From: DASXUG01 sp964620425
GTDB taxonomy: Bacteria > Pseudomonadota > Gammaproteobacteria > Burkholderiales > Methylophilaceae
Assembly (NCBI GenBank): GCA_964620425.1
Contig: CAZUGV010000001.1
Coordinates: 186,001 to 250,000 of the forward strand
DNA: 64,000 bases
Direction of reading: 5' to 3'
The notes below the pieces were generated by a model, which did no database searches, was not told where the DNA came from, and saw nothing but the letters and a program-made list of their open reading frames with translations. The position numbers and the translations under genes are program-made. Shown piece after piece: positions 1-7,002 of the stretch; positions within the stretch are counted from its first letter, which is position 1, and each line of letters begins with the position of its first letter.

Positions 1-142
1 CAGCTTCAAACTTGAGCAACACGTTTGCCGCTTTAATTTTTGTGCGCTTGCCGCTCACAGATTCAACTTGTAGCGAGCTATCCGCTTCAGACATCACGTT
101 AGCGACTTTAAAGCCGCCATCTTCTTCATAAAATACGTTCAT
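1..142 (-). CDS. RNB-domain ribonuclease (RNase II family), N-terminal part only
   Basis: The gene begins at an ATG at 142 on the minus strand and runs off the window edge, so only 47 residues are visible. They start MNVFYEEDGGFKVANVMSEA and continue with SGKRTKIKAANVLLKFE, an opening I recognise from betaproteobacterial RNB-domain 3'-5' exoribonucleases. None of the catalytic RNB domain is in view, so the call rests on this N-terminus alone. It is divergent from selO, with a 67-bp gap. Confidence 0.65.
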   Translation of the reverse strand, partial: MNVFYEEDGGFKVANVMSEADSSLQVESVSGKRTKIKAANVLLKFEA

Positions 143-209
143 GCATCATGCTTAAAATAAGTTAGGCGCAATGATACATGACTGAAGCTAAAACCTCTAA
201 AATAGGCGT

Positions 210-1796
210 ATGAAAACTTTAACTTTTGATAACCGCTTTTTGCGTGAACTACCAGGTGACCCCATTCACAACAACTACACACGCCAAGTGGCAGATGCCA
301 TGTGGTCAAGCGTGATGCCCACACCTGTCGCCGCCCCAAAGTTGCTGGCGTACTCAAAAGAAGTCGCTAGCCTGCTGGGCTTATCTGATGCAGATATGCA
401 AGAACCTGAACTAATCAACGCCCTTGGCGGCAATGGTTTATTAGCTGGTATGCAGTCATACGCCACACGCTACGGCGGCCACCAATTTGGCCACTGGGCG
501 GGTCAATTGGGCGATGGACGCGCCATTTTACTGGGCGAACTCATCAACGATGGCAAACGCTTTGAACTACAACTCAAAGGCGCAGGCGAAACACCTTACT
601 CACGCCGTGCGGATGGTCGGGCCGTGCTACGCTCTAGCCTGCGCGAATTTTTATGTAGCGAAGCAATGCACCACTTAGGCGTGCCCACAACCCGCGCCTT
701 GAGCCTAGTCGCCACGGGCGACCGAGTAGTGCGCGATATGTTTTACGATGGTAACCCTCAATTTGAACAAGGCGCGATTGTTTGCCGTGTTGCGCCCTCT
801 TTCACGCGATTTGGTCACTTTGAGATTCTAGCCAGCCGAGGCGAAACCAAGCTACTCAAACAAATGATTAGCTTTACCATAGACCGCGACTTTGCCGATT
901 GGTACATTACGCAACCTCACAAAATCCAGGACAATAATCCGCCTGCGGAGTTGATAGAAGCTTGGTTTACTGAAATCTGTCAACGTACTGCCATCATGAT
1001 AGCCCATTGGATGCGCGTTGGTTTTGTGCACGGTGTGATGAACACCGACAATATGTCTATCCTCGGCCTCACCATAGATTACGGCCCATACGGCTGGGTT
1101 GATAACTTCGACCCTGGCTGGACACCCAACACCACAGATGCACAAGGTCGCCGCTACTGCTTTGGGCGGCAGCCCGACATCGCCCGTTGGAACTTAGAAC
1201 GCCTTGCGGATGCGCTTTCCACCATCCTGCCAGATAGCGAAGCCCTCAGCCGAGGCATCATGGCGTACGACCAAGTGTATATGCAAAGCCTCACGCAATC
1301 CCTAGCGGGAAAATTTGGCTTTGACACATGGCAAGATGCAGATGGTGAATTAGTGAACAAAGTATTCGAACTCATGACCCGCGCCGAGGTCGATATGATG
1401 CTATTTTTCACGCATTTAGCGCAACTAGACATTCAACATCCTGATTTAGCCACACTAGCAGACGCTTTTTATACCGAGCATGGCTATATGCAATTCCGAG
1501 AAGATTTTCAACAATGGCTAATCGTCTATACACAACGCATACAACAAGCCAATGAAGCCCCAGAAGCCAGAATCACTCGTATGCGAGCGCACAACCCTCG
1601 ATACGTACTCCGCAACTATCTCGCCCAACAAGCCATTGATTTAGCAGAGAGCGGTGATACCAGCATGATAGAAAACCTGCTTGAGTTACTTCGTACCCCT
1701 TACACACAGCAAACAGGCATGGAAAAGTTTGAAGCAAAACGCCCAGATTGGGCAAGGCATAAAGCGGGTTGCAGCATGTTATCTTGTAGCTCATAG
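210..1796 (+). CDS. selO: SelO/YdiU protein adenylyltransferase (UPF0061 pseudokinase)
   Basis: A 528-residue protein of the SelO family, pseudokinases that bind ATP in flipped orientation and transfer AMP to Ser/Thr/Tyr of target proteins, linked to redox stress. Visible family landmarks are the GGHQFGHWAGQLGDGRA stretch (about residues 90-106), the LKGAGETPYSR loop (about 122-132), VHGVMNTDNMS (about 273-283) and the metal-binding IDYGPYGW. The protein ends in SCSS: the Cys third from the end sits where eukaryotic SelO carries selenocysteine. Length is close to normal for the family. ATG start with a weak AGG upstream. It stands alone, divergent from the ribonuclease gene. Confidence 0.93.
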   Translation: MKTLTFDNRFLRELPGDPIHNNYTRQVADAMWSSVMPTPVAAPKLLAYSKEVASLLGLSDADMQEPELINALGGNGLLAGMQSYATRYGGHQFGHWAGQLGDGRAILLGELINDGKRFELQLKGAGETPYSRRADGRAVLRSSLREFLCSEAMHHLGVPTTRALSLVATGDRVVRDMFYDGNPQFEQGAIVCRVAPSFTRFGHFEILASRGETKLLKQMISFTIDRDFADWYITQPHKIQDNNPPAELIEAWFTEICQRTAIMIAHWMRVGFVHGVMNTDNMSILGLTIDYGPYGWVDNFDPGWTPNTTDAQGRRYCFGRQPDIARWNLERLADALSTILPDSEALSRGIMAYDQVYMQSLTQSLAGKFGFDTWQDADGELVNKVFELMTRAEVDMMLFFTHLAQLDIQHPDLATLADAFYTEHGYMQFREDFQQWLIVYTQRIQQANEAPEARITRMRAHNPRYVLRNYLAQQAIDLAESGDTSMIENLLELLRTPYTQQTGMEKFEAKRPDWARHKAGCSMLSCSS

Positions 1797-1837
1797 CATT
1801 GAAATAACATTTAAACTTTAATTACTTAACCTTAAAT

Positions 1838-2728
1838 CTAAATTAAACCTTCTTCACGGGCCAGAAGCAATTTCAACATTTCTGGTTCAAATTGTTTTTT
1901 TAGCGAAATCGCATAAAAACGCTCAAAAACATCGGGCAATTTGCAATACTCTTGCAGAATGCCCGCTTTAATTTCATCTTGCACCACTACAGTTGGCAGC
2001 AATGCTACACCGTCCGAATCTCTCGCCAGTAAGCGCAATGCTGGCATGTCGTTAATCTCGCCCATTACTTGATACTGTATATGTTGCGCCTCACATAGCT
2101 GATCAAATCTTGACCGCAACTCGTTACCTATGCCTGGCAATAACAGCCGATATTGTGGCAAATCTTCTTTCAAATTAAACACCTTACCTGCTTGCAAGGG
2201 TTTGCCTACGATACTCACTTGCTGTTTTGCAATCGGCTTAATTCGATATAGCCCCTGCTGCTGAATATTTTGCAGAGAATTACTGAGGATTAAATCGAGC
2301 CTGTGGTCATTGAGTTGAGGTAACAGTGCAATTTCACTTCCAGAAATCAAATGAATTTGCACATCAGCTCTATTCAACACTGGCTTAATAAAGTTAGCAA
2401 CAAAATTGCGAGACAACGAAGAAATCACCCCTATTTTGAGTACCGTATTGGTCGCATCGAGTTGATGTTTTAACAGATTATTTAATTCATTGCCCATCTG
2501 AAAAATTTTCTCTGCATAGCTAAAGGCAATCTTACCTGCTTCAGTTAAAGCCAAGCCCCTGCCCTCTTTTTCAAACAAGGCTTTACCCATTTGATGTTCA
2601 AGCTTCTTAATTTGGCTCGATAAAGCCGATTGCGCTATGAATAATCTTGATGCCGCACGGGTGAGATTTCCCTCTTTAGCGACCATCCAAAAATAATAAA
2701 GATGGTTGTAATTCACATGAACGGCCAT
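1838..2728 (-). CDS. LysR-family transcriptional regulator (NhaR-like)
   Basis: A 296-residue LysR-type regulator. The N-terminal winged helix-turn-helix is clear (NLTRAASRLFIAQSALSSQI, about residues 21-40), and the opening VNYNHLYYFWMVAKEG is typical of the NhaR branch. A substrate-binding effector domain fills residues 95-290. It is divergent from the bicarbonate transporter gene sbtA, with 102 bp between them containing a 10-bp inverted repeat. LysR proteins usually control the divergent neighbour, so regulation of sbtA/sbtB in response to inorganic carbon, sodium or pH is the likely inference. The effector cannot be read from the sequence. Confidence 0.88.
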   Translation of the reverse strand: MAVHVNYNHLYYFWMVAKEGNLTRAASRLFIAQSALSSQIKKLEHQMGKALFEKEGRGLALTEAGKIAFSYAEKIFQMGNELNNLLKHQLDATNTVLKIGVISSLSRNFVANFIKPVLNRADVQIHLISGSEIALLPQLNDHRLDLILSNSLQNIQQQGLYRIKPIAKQQVSIVGKPLQAGKVFNLKEDLPQYRLLLPGIGNELRSRFDQLCEAQHIQYQVMGEINDMPALRLLARDSDGVALLPTVVVQDEIKAGILQEYCKLPDVFERFYAISLKKQFEPEMLKLLLAREEGLI

Positions 2729-2786
2729 AAATGTTCCATATAAAAGAATGTTTTATTGCTTTATTAATATTATACAGAACATTTAT
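2727..2786. promoter_or_regulatory. Inverted repeat in the lysR/sbtA divergent promoter region
   Basis: ATAAATGTTC at 2727-2736 is exactly mirrored by GAACATTTAT at 2777-2786, 40 bp apart, with a further AATGTTTTAT-like half-site at about 2748. The left arm touches the regulator's start codon. LysR proteins bind as tetramers to spaced dyads, so this is a plausible operator, but it does not have the classical T-N11-A form. Confidence 0.4.
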
Positions 2787-2830
2787 TTTGCGCAACAATT
2801 GTGTTTACTTAAATAAAGAAAGGCAAAACA

Positions 2831-3832
2831 TTGATTCAGCTTCAAAACCTACTAAACCCTTCTATGCTATTTTTTGGCTTAGGTCTGTTAGCGCAAGTTA
2901 TCCGTTCCGACCTCAAACTGCCTGCCGACTTGGTTAAATCCATTACTATTTACCTATTGATTAGCATAGGCATTCACGGTGGCGTTGAGCTAGCGCATGC
3001 CCATGTAGAGAATGCTTTACCCTCCATTTTTGTCGCCATTGCGATGGGCGTCACTATCCCTATCATGGCCTATCTTGTGCTCAGGCACTTTGGCAAGATT
3101 GATAAACTCAACGCAGTTGCTATTGCCACCCATTATGGCTCAGTGAGCGCGGGCACGTTTTTAACTGCAATTGCGTTTTTAGAGTCGATGAATATCCAGT
3201 ACGAAAAATACCCTGTTGTCATGCTCGCTATGATGGAGTCACCTGCAATTTTGGTTGGTTTATTACTGACTAGCGTGATACGAAAAAACATGGATTCGGA
3301 TTCAAAACCGATGAAAGGTAGAGATAGTAGCCAACACAAAAATAGTGAGATTTTAATAGAAGCTTTAACCAATGGCAGTATTGTGCTCTTATTTGGTGGC
3401 CTACTGATTGGTGATGTAGTGCCAGATAAAAACTTAAAAGTAGTGGCGCCATTTTTTAATGAAATGTTTATGGGCGTGCTGTGTATGTTCTTGCTAGCCA
3501 TGGGCATGGAAGCGGGCAAAAAGCTGAATGAATTTAAGCAAGCTGGTGCGTTTTTGGCTGCTTTTGGCGTACTCGCACCAATCAGTCTTGGGCTGATAGG
3601 TGTGCTGCTGGGTGTACACATCCTCCACTTTGGAGCAGGTGGCGCTACATTAGTAGGCGTACTCGCCGCAAGTGCCTCTTATATTGCCGTGCCGCCTGCT
3701 ATGCGCATTGCCATCCCCGAAGCCAACCCATCGCTCTACCTCACGCTCTCGCTTGGCATTACTTTTCCATTTAACGTGCTATTTGGTATCCCCTTATATT
3801 TTTATTTCGCAACGCATTTATTGAAAGGCTAA
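2831..3832 (+). CDS. sbtA: SbtA-type sodium-dependent bicarbonate transporter
   Basis: A 333-residue, highly hydrophobic protein with about ten membrane segments in two inverted halves, matching the SbtA family that imports bicarbonate with sodium. Recognisable segments are SITIYLLISIGIHGGVELA (about residues 37-55), IATHYGSVSAGTFLTAIAFL (about 97-116) and the second-half GVLAASASYIAVPPAMRIAI (about 275-294). A soluble loop of about 35 residues separates the halves. The start is a TTG preceded by AAAGAAAGG; the next in-frame ATG is 11 codons later and would trim the conserved N-terminus. It is followed 3 bp after its stop by a PII-like gene, the classic sbtA-sbtB arrangement, suggesting anaplerotic or carboxylation-linked carbon supply. 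Confidence 0.85.
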   Translation: MIQLQNLLNPSMLFFGLGLLAQVIRSDLKLPADLVKSITIYLLISIGIHGGVELAHAHVENALPSIFVAIAMGVTIPIMAYLVLRHFGKIDKLNAVAIATHYGSVSAGTFLTAIAFLESMNIQYEKYPVVMLAMMESPAILVGLLLTSVIRKNMDSDSKPMKGRDSSQHKNSEILIEALTNGSIVLLFGGLLIGDVVPDKNLKVVAPFFNEMFMGVLCMFLLAMGMEAGKKLNEFKQAGAFLAAFGVLAPISLGLIGVLLGVHILHFGAGGATLVGVLAASASYIAVPPAMRIAIPEANPSLYLTLSLGITFPFNVLFGIPLYFYFATHLLKG

Positions 3833-3835
3833 AAC

Positions 3836-4129
3836 GTGATTGATGTAAAACGTATTGAATTGGTGGTTGAGGCCATAGAGAAAGAACAGGTGATCGTCTG
3901 TCTTAATAGCATCAATATTAGAAGCTTTACCATTTACCATCACGTGGGTGGTTGCGGTGAGCGCGGCATAAGAGATGAAGGCGTGTTTGGTGAAAAGTTT
4001 GAGAATGTGACATTTGTGATTGCTTGTGCAGAAGACCAACTCCCTGCAGTAATAGAAACACTACGACCAATTTTAAAGCGTTACGGTGGCATGTGTTTAG
4101 TATCAGATGCTAAATGGCTCAAACATTAA
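3836..4129 (+). CDS. sbtB: SbtB-like PII-superfamily regulatory protein
   Basis: A 97-residue protein with PII-like beta-alpha-beta organisation (KRIELVVEAIEKEQVIVCLN, then FVIACAEDQLPAVIETLRPI). It lies 3 bp downstream of sbtA. SbtB proteins bind adenine nucleotides such as cAMP or AMP and dock on SbtA to gate bicarbonate uptake. The loop region GGCGERGIRDEGVFGE fills the place of the T-loop. The chain stops at AKWLKH and lacks the extra C-terminal cysteine-bearing loop found in cyanobacterial SbtB. The start looks like GTG (or ATT just after), as no ATG lies at this end. Confidence 0.72.
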   Translation: MIDVKRIELVVEAIEKEQVIVCLNSINIRSFTIYHHVGGCGERGIRDEGVFGEKFENVTFVIACAEDQLPAVIETLRPILKRYGGMCLVSDAKWLKH

Positions 4130-4146
4130 CATAAAGGAACGCCATC

Positions 4147-4347
4147 ATGAATGAAGCTATACTTTGGATATTATTACTCCAACCAACTATCGATCATCAG
4201 GCTTTGACTGAGCTAAAAGAGAAAACTTGCGTTCGTACTACCTATCAGCAATGCACGTATATGAAAAACAAAAAGTCTGAAATTAAAGCGTATCAAAAAG
4301 CCATTTATATTCAACCCCACGCTAAAACCAAACTTAAAGAAATATAA
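4147..4347 (+). CDS. Small hypothetical protein downstream of sbtB
   Basis: A 66-residue reading frame, unrecognised. It has a good ribosome-binding sequence (AAGGAA, 7 nt before the ATG) and follows sbtB by 17 bp, so it could be the third gene of the sbtAB operon. The N-terminus is hydrophobic (ILWILLLQP) and the rest is basic (KNKKSEIKAYQKAIY). The end resembles half of a TPR helix pair (YQKAIYIQP), so it may be a fragment of a longer ancestral gene. Confidence 0.45.
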   Translation: MNEAILWILLLQPTIDHQALTELKEKTCVRTTYQQCTYMKNKKSEIKAYQKAIYIQPHAKTKLKEI

Positions 4348-4350
4348 TTA

Positions 4351-4473
4351 ATGGCTACAATAGAGGTTTTGGTGCATAGTCAAACTAGTGAAGTCAAAGA
4401 AGCACAGTCACATAAATTACGTAAAATCATTAGGCGCGATTACGTGAACACATCAGGGCACAAATTAAACTAA
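4351..4473 (+). CDS. Possible 40-residue peptide upstream of pqqA copy 1
   Basis: An ATG 3 bp after the preceding stop opens a 40-codon frame whose last part, KLRKIIRRDYVNTSGHKLN, reappears nearly unchanged upstream of the second pqqA at 12440-12508. The shared part is inside the duplicated block; the first 21 residues are not. Only two bases differ between copies in the shared stretch (one silent, one His/Tyr), too few to show selection for protein. It may be a leader peptide, a gene remnant or chance. There is no good ribosome-binding site. Confidence 0.25.
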   Translation: MATIEVLVHSQTSEVKEAQSHKLRKIIRRDYVNTSGHKLN

Positions 4474-4539
4474 AGCGTAAGATACAACTCATAGAAACAC
4501 ATCAATACCGATGCGTTTATCACCAAAAGGAGAATTATC

Positions 4540-4611
4540 ATGTGGACTAAACCAGCTGCTACTGAAATGCGTTTTGGCTTTGAAGTAACTATGTACGTAA
4601 TGAACAAATAA
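4540..4611 (+). CDS. pqqA: PqqA, coenzyme PQQ precursor peptide (copy 1)
   Basis: A 23-residue peptide starting MWTKPAATEMR and ending EVTMYVMNK. PqqA is the ribosomal substrate from which pyrroloquinoline quinone is made: PqqE, with the chaperone PqqD, joins the conserved Glu and Tyr, here Glu15 and Tyr19 in the required E-x-x-x-Y spacing. An excellent ribosome-binding site (AAAAGGAG) lies 6 nt before the ATG and a strong terminator follows. No pqqB, C, D or E is nearby, so this is a free-standing monocistronic copy. PQQ is the cofactor of methanol and other quinoprotein dehydrogenases. Confidence 0.95.
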   Translation: MWTKPAATEMRFGFEVTMYVMNK

Positions 4612-4637
4612 TCCAACTTTCTAAATAGTTAGATTAG

Positions 4638-4664
4638 AAAAACCCAGCCGAGGCTGGGTTTTTT
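4638..4664 (+). terminator. Rho-independent terminator after pqqA copy 1
   Basis: Stem AACCCAGC with loop CGAG and partner GCTGGGTT, followed by a T run. It is identical in the second pqqA block. Confidence 0.9.
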
Positions 4665-4747
4665 GTTGCCATTAAAGAATCTTAAAAACTTTTCTAATTT
4701 CAATAAAATTGTTGTTAGCAACTAACGATTAGCACATAATTTCTAAT

Positions 4748-5200
4748 ATGAACGTACAAAATCTAATTGTTGATGCTGGCTTACGCCCAACTAAAGCACG
4801 CTTAGCGGTTCTCACCATCATTGCAGAGGCGAATAGCGCGTTAAGTCACTCAGAAATTTTAGAGCGCTTATCCGCGAAAAAAGAGTTTGATCGAGTCACT
4901 ATTTATCGGGTATTAGATTGGCTGACTGAACATCGCTTGATTCATAAGATTTCTGGTGAAAACCGTGCTTGGAAATTTCAATTGTCGCTCACCCAATATT
5001 TTCCAAGTGAAGGTTCTGTTGGGCTAAAGCTACTTACCAGCAGCCATCATCAACACGCGCATTTACATTGCTCTGTCTGTGGAAAAATCACCTGTATTCA
5101 TGAACTCGAACCTAAATTCTCAGCAAAAACCCTGCAAAAATATCAAGTCAGCAAAGTTGAAATTAACATCACTGGCATCTGTGCCGATTGTACTAATTAA
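4748..5200 (+). CDS. zur: Fur-family metalloregulator, probably Zur
   Basis: A 150-residue Fur-superfamily repressor. The N-terminal winged helix spans about residues 1-80 (RPTKARLAVLTIIAE, FDRVTIYRVLDWLTEH). A metal-binding and dimerisation domain follows, with the His cluster SSHHQHAHLHC and two CxxC pairs (CSVC about 118-121, CADC about 145-148) for the structural zinc site. Family members sense iron, zinc, manganese or peroxide. Zinc is inferred from the next genes, a zinc-finger-deficient DksA and a COG0523 GTPase, both common members of Zur regulons. The regulated palindromes lie just downstream, before dksA. Confidence 0.7.
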   Translation: MNVQNLIVDAGLRPTKARLAVLTIIAEANSALSHSEILERLSAKKEFDRVTIYRVLDWLTEHRLIHKISGENRAWKFQLSLTQYFPSEGSVGLKLLTSSHHQHAHLHCSVCGKITCIHELEPKFSAKTLQKYQVSKVEINITGICADCTN

Positions 5201-5239
5201 GCGTTAAAACCCCCCTCCCAATTAAAAACTAAACACGAA

Positions 5240-5268
5240 CTAAAAATGCAATTTAGTTGCATTTTTAG
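5240..5268. promoter_or_regulatory. Perfect palindrome upstream of dksA-like gene, candidate Zur operator
   Basis: CTAAAAATGCAA (5240-5251) and TTGCATTTTTAG (5257-5268) are exact reverse complements around a 5-bp spacer. A second, shorter copy of the same design (ATGCAA, five bases, TTGCAT) follows at 5283-5301. Two such sites between a Fur-family gene and its presumed target suggest an operator. Confidence 0.6.
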
Positions 5269-5282
5269 GTTTTCACCATTAA

Positions 5283-5301
5283 AATGCAACATTCTTGCAT
5301 T
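5283..5301. promoter_or_regulatory. Second ATGCAA-N5-TTGCAT palindrome, candidate Zur operator
   Basis: AATGCAA and TTGCATT flank CATTC; centre-to-centre distance to the stronger site is 38 bp. It ends 10 bp before the chosen dksA start codon, so binding here would cover the promoter or start region. Confidence 0.5.
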
Positions 5302-5311
5302 ATTTAACAAC

Positions 5312-5719
5312 ATGTCTATTTCTGAATCTCAACTGCTTGCCATGCCTGAAAGCGCCTATATGAATGCTGAGCAATTAGCGTTTTTTAAAGCCTTGCTATT
5401 GCAAAACCAGCAAGAAATTGAAGCCAATTTTAGCAGCACCAGCGAGCATCTGCGTGAGGTTGAAGAGGCGGCAGACCCCGCTGACCGTGCCACGCAAGAA
5501 GAAGTACGCGGGCTAGAACTGCGCACCCGCGACCGTGAACGCAAACATTTAAAGGCCATCCGTTCTGCATTACAACGCATTGAAGACGGCGTTTATGGCT
5601 ATTGCGAAGAAACTGGCGAGCCGATTGGCGTTGCGCGTTTAATTGCACGCCCCGCCACAAAACTTTGTATTGAGGCGCAAGAACGTCATGAAAGACGTGA
5701 GCGCCAATTTGGCACTTAA
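5312..5719 (+). CDS. dksA: DksA-family protein with degenerate zinc finger (DksA2-like)
   Basis: A 135-residue DksA/TraR protein that would enter the RNA polymerase secondary channel and act with ppGpp. The coiled-coil is visible (residues about 30-85), with the tip region EEAADPADRATQEE carrying the functional acidic residues. The C-terminal finger keeps only the first Cys of each pair: CEET in place of CxxC and CIEA for the second. Such C/T/C/A versions are known as zinc-independent DksA paralogs induced under zinc starvation. An upstream ATG at 5246 lies inside an operator palindrome and adds 22 unfamiliar residues, so I start at 5312. No clear ribosome-binding site is seen. Confidence 0.85.
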   Translation: MSISESQLLAMPESAYMNAEQLAFFKALLLQNQQEIEANFSSTSEHLREVEEAADPADRATQEEVRGLELRTRDRERKHLKAIRSALQRIEDGVYGYCEETGEPIGVARLIARPATKLCIEAQERHERRERQFGT

Positions 5720-5740
5720 CTTACCAAAAAGGAAACCCCC

Positions 5741-6955
5741 ATGAAAAAGCTACCCGTGACGGTGTTATCAGGTTTTTTAGGTGCAGGTAAAACCACCCTA
5801 CTCAACCACATTCTCAATAACCGCGAAGGCAAGCGCGTGGCTGTGATTGTCAATGATATGTCAGAAGTCAACATCGACGCGCAATTGGTGCGTGAAGGTG
5901 GCGCTGCGTTATCACGTCAAGAAGAAAAATTGGTTGAGATGAGCAATGGTTGCATTTGTTGCACCCTGCGCGAAGATTTGTTGCTTGAAATCACCCGACT
6001 TGCCCAAGAAAACCGTTTTGATTATTTGCTGATTGAAACAACAGGCATTTCAGAACCGTTACCGATTGCCGAAACCTTTACCTTTGCTGATGATAATGGC
6101 GTTTCATTAGGTGATGTTGCGCAGTTAGATACCATGGTAACGGTAGTGGATGGCTACAACTTTTTAAAAGATTATAGCTCGCGTGATTTTATTGCCGACC
6201 GTGGTGAATCTTTAGGTGAAGAAGATGAGCGTACCGTGGTCGATTTACTCATTGAGCAAATTGAGTTTTGCGACGTCTTAGTGCTCAATAAAACCGATTT
6301 AATGTCGGCAGATGAAGTGGCAAGGCTAGAAGCTATCCTCAAGACATTTAATCCGCGTGCAGATATTGTGCACAGCCAATTTAGCCAAGTGCCTCTTGAC
6401 CGTGTGATGAATACTGGACGCTTTGATTTTAACGAGGCGGCAGATGCCCCAGGTTGGCTGAAAGAACTACGCGGTGAGCATGTGCCAGAAACTGAAGAAT
6501 ACGGCATTTCAAGCTTTGTTTATCGTGCTCGTTCACCTTTTCACCCGCAGCGCTTATGGCACTGGCTCAATCAAGAATGGCCGGGCGTGATTCGCTCTAA
6601 AGGTCACTTTTGGATAGCCACGCGCCCAGAATTTTGCGCTAATTGGTCACAAGCAGGGGCTATCACCCGCACCGAGTTGGCTGGCTTTTGGTGGGCGGCC
6701 ACCCCAAATGAATATTGGCCTACAGATGAAGAGCAGCTAACAACCATTCAAGCACGTTGGCAGCAACCGTATGGTGACAGACAGCAAGAGCTGGTGATTA
6801 TTGGCATAGACATGAACCGCGCAGAGATTACCGCTGGTTTTGATGACTGCTTGCTGACAACAGCTGAATTAGATTTAGGGATGGAGGCATGGAAACAACT
6901 ACCAGACCCTTTTCCAGTTTGGCGCAAGATTGAAGAAGAAGAGGAAGTAGAATAA
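5741..6955 (+). CDS. COG0523 (CobW/ZigA-type) metal-chaperone GTPase
   Basis: A 404-residue G3E-family GTPase. It has Walker A GFLGAGKTT (about residues 11-19), the hallmark metal-binding CxCC motif within SNGCICCTLRED (about 69-80), a Walker B-like LIETTG, the base-specificity motif NKTD (about 182-185) and a C-terminal CobW domain with aromatic residues. Members deliver or allocate zinc, cobalt or iron. Placement directly after zur-like and dksA2-like genes favours zinc allocation during starvation (ZigA/ZagA/YciC type). Good ribosome-binding site AAGGAAA. The chain ends in an acidic run (EEEEEVE). A second COG0523 gene lies at 15.9 kb. Confidence 0.9.
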   Translation: MKKLPVTVLSGFLGAGKTTLLNHILNNREGKRVAVIVNDMSEVNIDAQLVREGGAALSRQEEKLVEMSNGCICCTLREDLLLEITRLAQENRFDYLLIETTGISEPLPIAETFTFADDNGVSLGDVAQLDTMVTVVDGYNFLKDYSSRDFIADRGESLGEEDERTVVDLLIEQIEFCDVLVLNKTDLMSADEVARLEAILKTFNPRADIVHSQFSQVPLDRVMNTGRFDFNEAADAPGWLKELRGEHVPETEEYGISSFVYRARSPFHPQRLWHWLNQEWPGVIRSKGHFWIATRPEFCANWSQAGAITRTELAGFWWAATPNEYWPTDEEQLTTIQARWQQPYGDRQQELVIIGIDMNRAEITAGFDDCLLTTAELDLGMEAWKQLPDPFPVWRKIEEEEEVE

Positions 6956-7002
6956 ACGGCTTAAATCAATAGTAAATTTACAAACATTCAATGGAGTTAC
7001 AA

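Larger units (their letters stand above)
4414..4664 (+). repeat. Duplicated pqqA block, copy 1
   Basis: About 250 bp beginning AAATTACGTAAAATC and ending at the pqqA terminator is repeated in direct orientation at 12449-12699. The two match through coding and non-coding parts with roughly a dozen differences, most of them just after the pqqA stop codon. This implies recent duplication or gene conversion. About 7.8 kb of other genes separate the copies. Confidence 0.9.
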
